Source of the DNA: Marinihelvus sp942491555 | GTDB taxonomy: Bacteria > Pseudomonadota > Gammaproteobacteria > Xanthomonadales > SZUA-36 | Direction of reading: 5' to 3' | DNA: 64,000 bases | NCBI GenBank assembly: GCA_942491555.1 | Contig: CALOBN010000002.1 | Span: 186,001-250,000, forward strand | Part shown: piece after piece, positions 8,920 to 20,478 of the stretch | Layout of the letters: each line of letters opens with the position of its first letter | How positions within the stretch are numbered: the first letter of the stretch is position 1 | Position numbers and translations under genes: made by a program | Notes under the pieces: model-generated | What the model saw: the letters and a program-made list of their open reading frames with translations, nothing else | Databases searched by the model: none | Told to the model about the DNA's origin: nothing

Positions 8920-8991
8920 AGCCCGGGCCACGGGTCGGTGGTTTTTTGGATCGGTCCCGGGTGGTTTCCGCAGCCTGGGCCCTGCAGCGGC

Positions 8992-10701
8992 TTACGCTTG
9001 CCTGAGTTTTTCCAGGATGGCCTCGACCGCGTTGTCCAGGGGCAGGTCTTCGTTGGCCTCGCTGCCCCGGGCGCGGTATTCCAGTATTCCGGCATCCAAT
9101 CCCCGCTCACCGATTACCACGCGGTGGGGAATGCCCAGCAGTTCCATGTCGTTGAACATCACCCCTGGACGCAGATTGCGATCGTCCAGCAATACCTCTA
9201 CGCCTGCATCACGCAGTCCGTCATAGAGCGCTTCGGCAGCTTCACAGACGCGCGGTGATTTTTTTGCATTCATGGGCAACACGGCGACCTGAAACGGCGC
9301 CAGCGGTGCGGGCCAGACGATGCCATGTTCGTCATGGTTCTGCTCGATGGCGGCGGCGACAATGCGTGTTACGCCGATGCCATAGCAACCCATGGGCATC
9401 GCATGAGATTTTCCGTCCTCGCCCAGCACAACCGCGTTCATCGCCTCGGAATACTTCGTGCCAAGCTGGAAAATATGTCCCACCTCGATGCCGCGCGCCA
9501 ATTCCAGGGTGCCCTGGCCGTCCGGGCTGGCATCGCCTTCTCTGGCATTGCGCAGGTCGGACGTTACCGGGGTTGGCAGGTCGCGCTCAAAATTGATGTT
9601 GAACAGGTGTTTGCCATCTTCATTGGCACCGGCGGCAAAATCAGCCAGCACGCTAACCGCTTGATCAGCGACGATCGGCAGCTCAAGACCCACCGGGCCC
9701 AGTGAGCCCGGCCCGGCGCCAACCGCATTGCGGATTTCTTCTTCGCTGGCAAAAGTCAGGGGACGTGCGACCAGGTCCAGTTTCTCGGCTTTCGTGTGAT
9801 TCAGCTCATGATCGCCGCGCAGCAGCAGGGCGACGAGTCCGTCGTCCCCGTGCACGATGAGGGTTTTAACCGTTTGCTCAACGGGAATGGAAAACCCGCT
9901 GACCAAATCATCGATGGAAAGCACACCGGGTGTTTCTTCAAGCCGCATATCTGCGCCCGGTGCCGGGCGCGGCGCGGATGGTTCTGCAACAGCGCACAGT
10001 TCAAGGTTAGCCGCGTAGTCGGAGCCCGTGGAGAAGGCAATGACATCCTCTCCCGAGTCGGCCAGGACATGGAATTCATGACTGCGGCTGCCACCGATGG
10101 CGCCGGAATCGGCCTCTACTGAGCGAAAACGCAAGCCAAGCCGCTCAAAGATACGCGAGTAGACATCGTACATATCCCAGTAGGTGGACTCGAGGCTCTT
10201 GGCGTCGACATGAAAGGAGTAGGCATCTTTCATGATGAATTCGCGTGACCGCATCACTCCGAACCGGGGGCGAATCTCGTCACGGAACTTGGTTTGAATC
10301 TGGTAGAACGTGATCGGCAACTGCTTGTAGCTGCGTATTTCGTTACACACAAAATCTGTTATCACTTCTTCGTGCGTTGGCCCGAAGGCATAGTCGCGCC
10401 CACCCCGGTCGGTGATTTTCAGTAGCTGCCCACCGAATGCTTCCCAGCGGCCGGTTTGCTGCCACAGCTCTGCGGGCTGAACCGCCGGCATAAGCATCTC
10501 CAGATATCCCGCGCGATCCATTTCTTCGCGCACAATGTTTTCGACCTTGCGCAGCACGCGTAAGCCAAGCGGTGACCAGGTGTAAATGCCCGCAGTGAGC
10601 TTGCGGATCATGCCTGTGCGCAGCATCAGCTGATGGCTGGCAATCTCGGCGTCTGCCGGTGTCTCACGGGTGGTATGGATATGATAATTGCTGGCTTTCA
10701 T
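8992..10701 (-). CDS. proS: Proline--tRNA ligase
   Basis: This 569-residue class II synthetase charges tRNA-Pro. The N-terminal catalytic core shows motif 1 (GLRVLRKVENIVREEMDRAGYLEMLMPAVQ region), motif 2 (TKFRDEIRPRFGVMRSREFIMKDAYSFH region) and motif 3 (GCYGIGVTRIVAAAIEQ). A roughly 160-residue insertion between motifs 2 and 3 is the YbaK-like editing domain that clears mischarged Ala-tRNA-Pro, as in the long bacterial-type ProS. The C-terminal anticodon-binding domain follows (PFQVAVLPMNA onward). It converges on the MscS gene and is apparently a single-gene unit. Confidence 0.97.
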   Translation of the reverse strand: MKASNYHIHTTRETPADAEIASHQLMLRTGMIRKLTAGIYTWSPLGLRVLRKVENIVREEMDRAGYLEMLMPAVQPAELWQQTGRWEAFGGQLLKITDRGGRDYAFGPTHEEVITDFVCNEIRSYKQLPITFYQIQTKFRDEIRPRFGVMRSREFIMKDAYSFHVDAKSLESTYWDMYDVYSRIFERLGLRFRSVEADSGAIGGSRSHEFHVLADSGEDVIAFSTGSDYAANLELCAVAEPSAPRPAPGADMRLEETPGVLSIDDLVSGFSIPVEQTVKTLIVHGDDGLVALLLRGDHELNHTKAEKLDLVARPLTFASEEEIRNAVGAGPGSLGPVGLELPIVADQAVSVLADFAAGANEDGKHLFNINFERDLPTPVTSDLRNAREGDASPDGQGTLELARGIEVGHIFQLGTKYSEAMNAVVLGEDGKSHAMPMGCYGIGVTRIVAAAIEQNHDEHGIVWPAPLAPFQVAVLPMNAKKSPRVCEAAEALYDGLRDAGVEVLLDDRNLRPGVMFNDMELLGIPHRVVIGERGLDAGILEYRARGSEANEDLPLDNAVEAILEKLRQA

Positions 10702-10818
10702 AAGGTTTTCTTGGCGTTTTCGAAGAGGGCAAAGGCAACCGCGATGGCGCCAAGGGCGCCACCGCGCAGGACAGGCTACAGTTTATTCGCTTACGCGTCC
10801 GGGAACACCATAAACGCG

Positions 10819-11286
10819 CTATTTGCAGTGTTCGTCCACAAACGCCTGCGATTTGTCGATCATTTCCTGGCGCTGCTCGTTGGTCATCATTTCACTGGTG
10901 CCGTCCGGGTTTTGCAGAAGGACCCTTGAGTGGGGAATCAGCTGCTCCAAACGCGCTTTTTGTGCATCGCAAGCGGCAGCCATACGGGCTTTCTCCTGCT
11001 CTTCCAGTTCGCGTTGCGCGGCGGCATCCACCCTTTGCTCCTTTGCCTCGGCTGGCGTTCGGAGTTTTGCGCGGGATGCGGCATAAGGGTCATCGACGCC
11101 TGGTTCGCTTTTGGTATTCACCGAGACCAGTTCGGCCTCAACCCCTTCTGGCGGGCGCTCTCCGAAGTGCACGGTGCCCTGGGCATCGGTCCACTTGTAA
11201 ATGGTCTCGGCCAGCGCCGGAGTCAGTGCAAAACATGACACCAGCAGTAACAGCGCGAGTATGGGCGTAATCCCTGATCGTTTCAT
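10819..11286 (-). CDS. DUF4124-domain exported protein
   Basis: This 155-residue protein has a clear signal peptide (MKRSGITPILALLLLVSCFALTPALA). It is followed at about residues 28-45 by ETIYKWTDAQGTVHFGERPP, the hallmark of the DUF4124 family of small periplasmic or envelope proteins in Proteobacteria. The rest is charged and helical with a likely coiled coil (RDAAAQRELEEQEKARMA region), a Cys pair at about 104 and 154, and a C-terminal MTNEQRQEMIDKSQAFVDEHCK helix. The family has no settled function. It is divergent from pssA. Confidence 0.82.
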   Translation of the reverse strand: MKRSGITPILALLLLVSCFALTPALAETIYKWTDAQGTVHFGERPPEGVEAELVSVNTKSEPGVDDPYAASRAKLRTPAEAKEQRVDAAAQRELEEQEKARMAAACDAQKARLEQLIPHSRVLLQNPDGTSEMMTNEQRQEMIDKSQAFVDEHCK

Positions 11287-11319
11287 CGAGCGTTCTTCCT
11301 TTCATCCGTTCCTGCCAGC

Positions 11320-11328
11320 GTTATAGCA
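11320..11328 (-). promoter_or_regulatory. Possible extended -10 element for the DUF4124 gene
   Basis: Read on the minus strand this is TGCTATAAC, an extended -10 (TGn followed by TATAAC), 34 bp upstream of the DUF4124 start codon. The -35 region is weak. The element is half of a short palindrome, GTTAT-AGC-ATAAC (11320-11332). Confidence 0.35.
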
Positions 11329-11414
11329 TAACCTGTGCCATCAAGGCATGTGGCGGCGTTGTTAGCGCATTGCCATGATATGCTTTGCAGCTGTTTTGCC
11401 GACTGCCAAAGCCC

Positions 11415-12305
11415 ATGACCGCTAAAAGAAATATACGTCAACGAGGAGCTTTTCTACTGCCCAATGCCTTGACGACCCTGGCGCTGTTTGCCGGGGTATA
11501 TTCGATTATTTCCGGAATCAACGGCTTGTATGTCAGCGCGTCGGTGGCCATAGGTATCGCGGGCTTGCTGGATGGCCTGGACGGTCGTGTGGCGCGTATG
11601 ACCAATACGCAGAGCGAATTCGGTGTCCAGTACGACAGCCTGTCGGACATGATTTCTTTTGGACTGGCACCGGCAATTCTGGCGTTTAACTGGTCACTGC
11701 AAAGCATGGGCGAGATTTCCCCTACCGCTGGCAAGCTGGGGTGGCTGGCGGCGTTTGTTTATATCGCCTGCGCCGCGCTGCGCCTGGCTCGCTTTAACTC
11801 GCAGGCGGCCCAGGCGACAGACTCGGACAAGACTTATTTCCAGGGACTCGCGAGCCCTGCGGCAGCGTTGATGCTGGCCATCACGGTCTGGTTTTTTGAA
11901 GACCGTGGCGTTGCCGGCGAGTCGGTCCGCTGGCTGATGTGGGCGCTGACTCTGGCGGTTGGTCTGCTGATGTTTTCCAATGTGCGCTATTTCAGTTTCA
12001 AAACCATCGCGACCAATGAAAAGGTACCGTACTTCTGGCTCCTGCTGATCATGCTGGTCCTGGTATTGTTTGCGATTGATCCGCCCACCTTCGGGCTGGG
12101 TATTGGGATTACATACATTGCCTCGGGCATTATTCTGACCCTGAACGGTCGTCGCAAACGCCAGTCCCGAAGAGCGCTGCGCCGGCGCATGCGGCGCCAG
12201 GCTAAAGAGGCGCAGCAGGTTTCAGCGCGGGCAGAAAAGCGCAAGCCCCCGGAACCTTCACCACAGCAATCGGGTCAGCAGACGCAAGGGGATGAACGGG
12301 AATGA
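11415..12305 (+). CDS. pssA: CDP-diacylglycerol--serine O-phosphatidyltransferase
   Basis: This 296-residue integral membrane enzyme makes phosphatidylserine, the precursor of phosphatidylethanolamine. The CDP-alcohol phosphotransferase motif is complete: DGLDGRVAR, then eight residues, then GVQYDSLSD, giving the catalytic and metal-binding aspartates. About seven hydrophobic helices span residues 15-245. I chose ATG 11415 because the in-frame extension begins with TTG at 11385 and adds residues not expected in the family. The C terminus carries an unusual 50-residue Arg/Lys- and Gln/Pro-rich tail. The stop overlaps the next start (ATGA). Confidence 0.93.
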   Translation: MTAKRNIRQRGAFLLPNALTTLALFAGVYSIISGINGLYVSASVAIGIAGLLDGLDGRVARMTNTQSEFGVQYDSLSDMISFGLAPAILAFNWSLQSMGEISPTAGKLGWLAAFVYIACAALRLARFNSQAAQATDSDKTYFQGLASPAAALMLAITVWFFEDRGVAGESVRWLMWALTLAVGLLMFSNVRYFSFKTIATNEKVPYFWLLLIMLVLVLFAIDPPTFGLGIGITYIASGIILTLNGRRKRQSRRALRRRMRRQAKEAQQVSARAEKRKPPEPSPQQSGQQTQGDERE

Positions 12306-12904
12306 CCCGCGAGGCTTATCTGGATGCGCTGGGCATTACTGTCTGGGCGCGCCGGGATATGGACGAACTGCTCGCGACGGAACCTGAATCCAAACCGCAA
12401 TCCAATCCGCAGGCGAAGACTGCTCCGCCGGCGGTGCCTCCGCCCACAGCCAGCAGCGCACGCGTGAAGTCACCACGGCATGAAACTGCGCCTCCCCCGA
12501 CCGCGCCTGACGTGCAGCATGCCAATGCCTCAAATGCACTTGGATTGTCCCTGGGTCCGGGGCAGGGAAGCTGTCTGTTCCTGTGCGGGTCCGAGGATGA
12601 AACCGCTTCACCGCTGGCCTCCGACCTGGCGCGCCTGCCAGGCGGAGCGCCGGTGTGGGCAAAGACCGCCATTTCCGGTGAGGGAGTGGCCCTCGGCACG
12701 GCTGTCGAGGAGCGGTTGTTTACCGCCGTGGTCATCTTTGGCCAGGCACAGGCACTGCTCGCGCTGGGTGGTACTGCTCCGGAGCAATGTGGTGCAGCGC
12801 GCGTTGTTGTCGTGCCCGAGTTAAAGAGGCTTGCCGCCGATCCGGCCGCGCGGAAAATTTGCTGGGAGGCGTTCAAATCGCTTGGTCTGGGTCGGGATCA
12901 GTGA
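12302..12904 (+). CDS. holD: HolD-like protein, putative DNA polymerase III psi subunit
   Basis: This is a 200-residue protein of low overall similarity. Its N terminus (YLDALGITVWARRD) resembles the start of E. coli HolD (LGITQWSLRR), the segment that contacts chi. After a Pro/Ala/Ser-rich linker (about 28-80), a small alpha/beta domain ends in VVVVPELKRLAADPAARKICW, like the psi C-terminal region. In E. coli holD lies directly before rimI, as here. Psi would link chi (holC, 16188-16610) to the clamp loader. Family recognition rests on short motifs and synteny, so the call is tentative. Both ends are coupled: ATGA with pssA and GTGA with rimI. Confidence 0.6.
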   Translation: MTREAYLDALGITVWARRDMDELLATEPESKPQSNPQAKTAPPAVPPPTASSARVKSPRHETAPPPTAPDVQHANASNALGLSLGPGQGSCLFLCGSEDETASPLASDLARLPGGAPVWAKTAISGEGVALGTAVEERLFTAVVIFGQAQALLALGGTAPEQCGAARVVVVPELKRLAADPAARKICWEAFKSLGLGRDQ

Positions 12905-13386
12905 GCGCCGAACCTACTTTTGAACATCCGGTCATACGCCGTCTCAGCGAGGATGATCTGGACGCCATCATGACCATCGAGGAGGCGGCCTACCCGTTCC
13001 CCTGGAGCCGGCGCATCTTCAGTGAGTGCCTGCGGGTTGGTTACGGCTGCATGGGCGTACTGACAGGGCACGATTTGGCGGGTTATACAATTTTCAGCAT
13101 GGGCGCCGGTGAGGGTCATCTGCTCAATCTCTGCGTTCATCCGGCAAGGCAAAGACACGGCCTGGGCAGTCTGCTTCTGGAACACACCATTGTCACGATG
13201 CGCTCTTTGGGGTGCGAGGCCATATTTCTCGAGGTAAGGCCATCTAACCCCGGCGCCGCTGAACTGTACCGCGCCCGTGGGTTTGAACTGGTTGGGCGCC
13301 GGCCTGAATACTACCGCGCGGCGGCAGGCCGTGAAGACGCGCTGGTGATGCGCCTGAACCTTAACGATCCCGGGGCAGGCCCCTAG
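12901..13386 (+). CDS. rimI: Ribosomal protein S18 alanine N-acetyltransferase
   Basis: This 161-residue GNAT acetyltransferase modifies the N terminus of ribosomal protein S18. The acetyl-CoA pyrophosphate loop is HPARQRHGLGSLLL, and the substrate side shows EEAAYPFPWS and LEVRPSNPGAAELYRARGFELVGRRPEYY, all strongly conserved in RimI. I chose GTG 12901, which overlaps the upstream stop by 4 bp and gives the family length; the frame is open further upstream but that stretch is inside the HolD-like gene. Convergent with valS, 9 bp apart. Confidence 0.93.
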   Translation: MSAEPTFEHPVIRRLSEDDLDAIMTIEEAAYPFPWSRRIFSECLRVGYGCMGVLTGHDLAGYTIFSMGAGEGHLLNLCVHPARQRHGLGSLLLEHTIVTMRSLGCEAIFLEVRPSNPGAAELYRARGFELVGRRPEYYRAAAGREDALVMRLNLNDPGAGP

Positions 13387-13395
13387 CCGGCACGT

Positions 13396-16173
<2,778 letters not shown>

Positions 16174-16187
16174 GCGGTGGGCTTACC

Positions 16188-16610
16188 TCAGTTGATATCG
16201 TGTGCCTGCGGATCAAGTCCTGCAGCGCGATAATGACGAAATTTTTCCCGTGAAGCTTCCCGGTCCGATGCCCGGTACGGCACGATTTCCAGCAGGCGGT
16301 GAAAGGACAGGGGCGTGGGCAGCGCGCTGCTGGTCAGGTTGATCACCACGTCAGCGGTTCCGGACGGCGGTGTATCCAGAACGCGCACCGGTGCTGCTGA
16401 CTGATCACCCCGGTCATGTGGCACAAAGCGGCCTTCCGGGTATTCCCACAGCAATTTGTCCAATGCGGCAGCGGCAGCATCGTTGCTGGTGACAATACTC
16501 ACCTGATGGCCCCGTTCCCAGGCCATCACGGCCAGCTTGCAGGCCAGCCTGTCCGGTTCCAGCTCAGGCGAGCCCAGCAGGTAGAAATCGACCTGGCAAA
16601 GCTCACCCAT
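16188..16610 (-). CDS. holC: DNA polymerase III chi subunit
   Basis: This 140-residue protein has family features of HolC: an N-terminal strand (VDFYLLGSPELEPDRLACKLAVMAWERGH), LDKLLWEYPEGRFVPHD in the middle, and VVINLTSSALP followed by a C-terminal helix with the RASDREASREKFRHYRAAG pattern. Chi binds single-strand binding protein and psi and so ties the clamp loader to SSB-coated lagging strand. The placement between pepA and valS is classic for Gammaproteobacteria. A candidate psi lies about 3.3 kb away (12302-12904). Confidence 0.92.
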   Translation of the reverse strand: MGELCQVDFYLLGSPELEPDRLACKLAVMAWERGHQVSIVTSNDAAAAALDKLLWEYPEGRFVPHDRGDQSAAPVRVLDTPPSGTADVVINLTSSALPTPLSFHRLLEIVPYRASDREASREKFRHYRAAGLDPQAHDIN

Positions 16611-16616
16611 GCAGTT

Positions 16617-18092
16617 CTACGCCTGGCGGTCGATCAGGAACTGCGTGAGGAGACCAACCGGCCGGCCTGTGGCGCCTTCATTCGCGTTCCATTTCCAGGC
16701 AGAGCCGGCAATATCTACGTGGGCCCAGCGCATGGTGCGGGTGAACTTGGACAGGAAGCAGCCGGCGGTGATTGCACCGGCGGGAACACCACCCACGTTT
16801 TTCATATCCGCGAATGGCGTCTTGAGCTGAGACTGGTAGTCCTCCCAGATGGGCAGGCGCCAGCCACGGTCCACGGCGGTCTGACCCGCTGCAACCAATT
16901 CATCCGCCAGGCTGTCATCGTGCGTCATGATGGCAGAGGCGTGGTGCCCCAGGGCAACAACACATGCCCCGGTCAGGGTGGCCACATCAATAATGGCGAG
17001 CGGTTCGAATTGCTCCGAGTAGGTCAGTGCGTCGCACAGTGCCAGGCGGCCCTCGGCATCTGTATTAAGAATTTCGATGGTCTTGCCGGCCATGCTGCCA
17101 ATCACATCGCCCGGGCGGTAGGCCTTGCCATCAGGCATGTTTTCCACCGCCGCAACGACTGTCACCAGATTCAGCTTCAGCTGCATTTTGGCGCAGGCCT
17201 CGAAGGTTCCGATCACTGATGCGGCGCCGCACATGTCGTACTTCATCTCGTCCATGCCTTCACGCGGCTTGAGCGAAATGCCGCCGGTATCAAAGGTCAC
17301 GCCTTTGCCGACCAGGACATAGGGGCGCTGCTCGTCGCCGGCGCCGTTGTAACGCAGCACGATCAGGCGCGGCGGATTGTCACTGCCTTGTCCCACCGCC
17401 AACAAAGCCTCCATGCCGAGCTCGGCCATGTCCTTACGCTTAAGCACTTCAATTGAGCAATTGGCATAGTTCTCGGCAATCGACCGGCATTCCCGCGCGA
17501 GGTATTTTGGTGTGCAAATATTGGGGGGCAAGTCGCCAAGTTCGCGTGCCTTGCGCGAGCCAATGCCCAGCGCGATGCCGCGGTCCAGGGCTGCCTGGCG
17601 ATCCGGGCCGCCTTGAAAGCTTGCCTGTTTCAGGGGCCTGGGTGTGTCGTGTTTGAGTGGCTTGGTCGCCACATACAGGTAGTTGCCATGGTCAATGGCA
17701 AATACGGCCTGGGTCATCCGCCAGTCCGCATCGAGATTTTCTACGTCCATCTCTGCCAGGCAAACGTGCGCCTCGGTGACGGCATGCTGGCGCAGGTATT
17801 TTCCCGCAGCCATGCACATATTGACGTAGCGGACACGATCAAAGCGACCGGCCTGACCGCCGCCGACCACGAGAATGCGCTCGGCCTTAACGCCCGGTAG
17901 TCCGTGAATCAGCGTCAGCTGATTGCGGTCCGGGTCAATGTCCCCATTCTTGATCAGCCGCGTGAGGCGGCCACCACTGGCCGTGTCGACCTCAGCTGCC
18001 GGCCCTTTCAGCGGCGCATCTTCAAGGACACCCACCACAAGGCAGGCCGTGCCGGATTCGAGCAGGCTCGAGTCATTAAGCGTAATTTCCAT
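16617..18092 (-). CDS. pepA: Leucyl aminopeptidase (M17 family)
   Basis: This 491-residue cytosolic aminopeptidase uses two metal ions; in E. coli the orthologue also acts in Xer recombination and carAB regulation. The M17 core is intact: GKGVTFDTGGISLKP (about 257-271) contains the catalytic lysine and metal ligands, and EILNTDAEGRLALCDAL (about 335-351) is the family signature with its Asp, Glu and Arg. The N-terminal domain (1-160) is the usual alpha/beta module. It is first in pepA-holC-valS and divergent from lptF. Confidence 0.96.
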   Translation of the reverse strand: MEITLNDSSLLESGTACLVVGVLEDAPLKGPAAEVDTASGGRLTRLIKNGDIDPDRNQLTLIHGLPGVKAERILVVGGGQAGRFDRVRYVNMCMAAGKYLRQHAVTEAHVCLAEMDVENLDADWRMTQAVFAIDHGNYLYVATKPLKHDTPRPLKQASFQGGPDRQAALDRGIALGIGSRKARELGDLPPNICTPKYLARECRSIAENYANCSIEVLKRKDMAELGMEALLAVGQGSDNPPRLIVLRYNGAGDEQRPYVLVGKGVTFDTGGISLKPREGMDEMKYDMCGAASVIGTFEACAKMQLKLNLVTVVAAVENMPDGKAYRPGDVIGSMAGKTIEILNTDAEGRLALCDALTYSEQFEPLAIIDVATLTGACVVALGHHASAIMTHDDSLADELVAAGQTAVDRGWRLPIWEDYQSQLKTPFADMKNVGGVPAGAITAGCFLSKFTRTMRWAHVDIAGSAWKWNANEGATGRPVGLLTQFLIDRQA

Positions 18093-18190
18093 CTGGTTAT
18101 CCCTTTTAACCCTGAATGAAGCTGCCTGTTCATCCTTGTCGGCGAGCAGCCAAGCCGGTCATTCTACTAGAACATACGTAAAAATTCGTC

Positions 18191-18218
18191 TTGAGTGTTG
18201 GCCTTACCGCGGTAATGC
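18191..18218 (+). promoter_or_regulatory. Possible sigma70 promoter for lptF
   Basis: TTGAGT at 18191-18196 and TAATGC at 18213-18218 are separated by 16 bp in the 225-bp region between the divergent pepA and lptF genes, about 100 bp upstream of lptF. Both hexamers are imperfect, so this is a suggestion only. Confidence 0.35.
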
Positions 18219-18317
18219 GATGGCACCGATGTGGTGCCCCTTCTTGCGTTCATTCGGCGTCGCCGCTAACGTGACGCCTGACTCCGCAGCGGCGGACCCA
18301 CCTGGCCTGGCGAACGC

Positions 18318-19391
18318 GTGACCATACTTCAGAAATACATCTTCAGGGAGTGGTTCTGGACCTTCCTGGCGGTCAGTGTTGTTTTGTGGATAGTGCTGAT
18401 GGGCATAGTGCTTGGCGAGTTGCTCAACGATATGGCGGACGGCCGCGTCCCGACCGGTTTGATCGGCACGCAATTATTTCTGGCAACTCCCGATGTCATG
18501 ACCAAGCTGCTACCCCTCGCTGGCTTCGTGGCGATCATGTGGGGTCTTGGGCGTCTTTACCGGGATCAGGAGATGGTCGTCATGCGCTCCAGCGGATTTA
18601 GCTGGCGTTCCTTGCTTAAGCCCCTGTTCGCGCTCATGCTGCCAATGGCTGCGCTGTTGCTGGTGCTCGCGTTGTGGGCAGCGCCAAGGGCGACAGCATT
18701 GTCCGAGTCAGTTCTCGAAGAAGCCTTGCGATCTGCATCGTTGTGGGGCCTGCAATCGGGGCGCTTTCACATTATGCAGGGCGGCAACCTTGTGGTGTAC
18801 ATCGAGGGGCTGGATAAAGAGGGGCGTCGCATGAGCAATGTTTTTGTGCGGCAATCCGACGCCGAGCGAACCCAGGTCTGGACAGCCAAAGAAGGTGAGT
18901 ACTGGCTGGACCAGGAGACCGGCAAACGATATCTGACACTGACCAATGGCCAGGTCACAGAATCGGCACCCAATGCGCGGGATGTCCGCGTCTTGCAGTT
19001 TGATCGCAACGACCTTGAATTGCCGGAGCCACAACGCAAGTCCCGGCCCCAGGACCGGGAGGAGCGACTGACCAGTGAGTTGCTGGCGGCCGGTGATGCG
19101 CCTTCCCGCGCCGAACTGCAGTGGCGCCTGTCGCCGGCCCTGGCGCTTCTCGTGCTGGGCCTGCTGGCGATTCCGTTAGCGCATTCCTCACCGCGGGAAG
19201 GGCGGGGTTCGCGTGTAGCCCTGGGGATTTTTCTGTATGCGGTGTATGCCAACACACTTAATCTGAGCCGCCGGTGGGTTGTCAATGAGACACTTCCACC
19301 ATTAATCGGGCTTTGGTGGGTGCATGGCCTGGTCCTGCTGCTGGCGATTTTCTGGCTGCAGCGCCAGGGTCGCATGGTGGGTTCATCATGA
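18318..19391 (+). CDS. lptF: LPS export permease LptF
   Basis: This 357-residue inner-membrane protein is one of two permease subunits of the LptB2FG ABC transporter, which extracts lipopolysaccharide and passes it to LptC and the periplasmic bridge. It begins with GTG; TILQKYIFREWFWTFLAVSVVLWIVL is the first helix and matches LptF. Six helices are seen, three near each end (about 12-35, 55-80, 95-120 and 265-285, 300-320, 330-350), flanking a periplasmic beta-jellyroll (about 125-250). It is coupled to lptG by ATGA. Confidence 0.94.
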   Translation: MTILQKYIFREWFWTFLAVSVVLWIVLMGIVLGELLNDMADGRVPTGLIGTQLFLATPDVMTKLLPLAGFVAIMWGLGRLYRDQEMVVMRSSGFSWRSLLKPLFALMLPMAALLLVLALWAAPRATALSESVLEEALRSASLWGLQSGRFHIMQGGNLVVYIEGLDKEGRRMSNVFVRQSDAERTQVWTAKEGEYWLDQETGKRYLTLTNGQVTESAPNARDVRVLQFDRNDLELPEPQRKSRPQDREERLTSELLAAGDAPSRAELQWRLSPALALLVLGLLAIPLAHSSPREGRGSRVALGIFLYAVYANTLNLSRRWVVNETLPPLIGLWWVHGLVLLLAIFWLQRQGRMVGSS

Positions 19392-20473
19392 TCAAAATTG
19401 TCGACCGTTATGTAGGCAAGGCCACGCTGCTCGGGGTTGTCGCCGTGTGGGTCTCCCTGACGATGCTCATGTCGATGTTCCTGTTGCTGGACCAGTTAAG
19501 CAGTCTGGACAGCGGCGCCGGTCTTCTGGATGTATTTTATTACGTCATATTGCGCTCGGTTGATGCCTCCTACGTGGTGTTCCCGGTGTCAGCGCTGTTG
19601 GGTGCAATGATCGGGGTTGGCGGGCTGGCTGCGGGTAATGAACTGGTGTCGTTCCGTACCGCAGGCGTGTCACGTTTGCGTCTTTCCGGTTCGGTCCTTG
19701 GCGCTGTCCTGATGCTCACCCTGGGCGTGATGGCGGTGGCCGAGTGGGTTCTGCCCGTGGCCGAGGAGCAGGCGCGCAACCTCAAGGAGACGCGTCTTTC
19801 CGTGAGCAGTGCGGGCTCCGGGGGGCGTGGCATGTGGATTCGTGATGGCAATGACTTCATCAGCATTGACCGGACAGTTGTATACACCGGTGCGCTGGAA
19901 GAGGAAGTTACGTTGCTTAATGTTGTGCAGTATTCCTTTGATGAAGATCAGCAGCTCAAGACCATCGAACGTGCTGCCGAGGCACGGCACGATGGTAATG
20001 AATGGGTATTGGCAAACACGACCGGCGTGACCATTGAAGACGGCGGTGTGGTTCGGGAGACCCGCAAAGAAGTGCCCTGGGAGGTGAACTTTGAGCCCGG
20101 CCTGCTGGCGACAGCGGTTATACGCCCGCAGTACATGTCCATACGCGCGATCAGCGAGCAAATCACTTATCTGCGCCAGAACGGCCTGGATATCCGGGCC
20201 TATAACTCCGAACTGTGGACCAAGGCCCTGTTTCCGGTTGCTGTACTGGCGTTGGTGCTTGCCGGCATGCCTTTTCTGTTTGGTTCTGCCCGTACGCACA
20301 GTTTCGGGCTACGAATCTTTATTGGTATGTCTCTGGGCGGCGTGTTCATGATCGTGAGCAAGGCCGTGCAAAACTTCAGCGATGCCTACGCTTTGCCGGC
20401 TTTTGTGGGAACCGCCTTACCATCCCTGTTGTTGACGGTTGTGGTGATCTTGATCCTGAGACGGTCCGTCTGA
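19388..20473 (+). CDS. lptG: LPS export permease LptG
   Basis: This 361-residue partner of LptF has the same six-helix plan and a periplasmic jellyroll (about 130-260). The start chosen is ATG 19388, overlapping the lptF stop by 4 bp and giving MIKIVDRYVGKATL, the usual LptG beginning; the frame is open upstream only as a shadow of lptF. The C-terminal helices contain FPVAVLALVLAGMPFLFG and end in LLLTVVVILILRRSV. Together with LptF it forms the membrane channel for LPS extraction. Confidence 0.94.
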   Translation: MIKIVDRYVGKATLLGVVAVWVSLTMLMSMFLLLDQLSSLDSGAGLLDVFYYVILRSVDASYVVFPVSALLGAMIGVGGLAAGNELVSFRTAGVSRLRLSGSVLGAVLMLTLGVMAVAEWVLPVAEEQARNLKETRLSVSSAGSGGRGMWIRDGNDFISIDRTVVYTGALEEEVTLLNVVQYSFDEDQQLKTIERAAEARHDGNEWVLANTTGVTIEDGGVVRETRKEVPWEVNFEPGLLATAVIRPQYMSIRAISEQITYLRQNGLDIRAYNSELWTKALFPVAVLALVLAGMPFLFGSARTHSFGLRIFIGMSLGGVFMIVSKAVQNFSDAYALPAFVGTALPSLLLTVVVILILRRSV

Positions 20474-20478
20474 TTGGA

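Noticed and set aside
8920..8991. Possible terminator between the MscS gene and proS
   Set aside because: The best stem (CCAC with GTGG) is only 4 bp although a T run follows; too weak to call.
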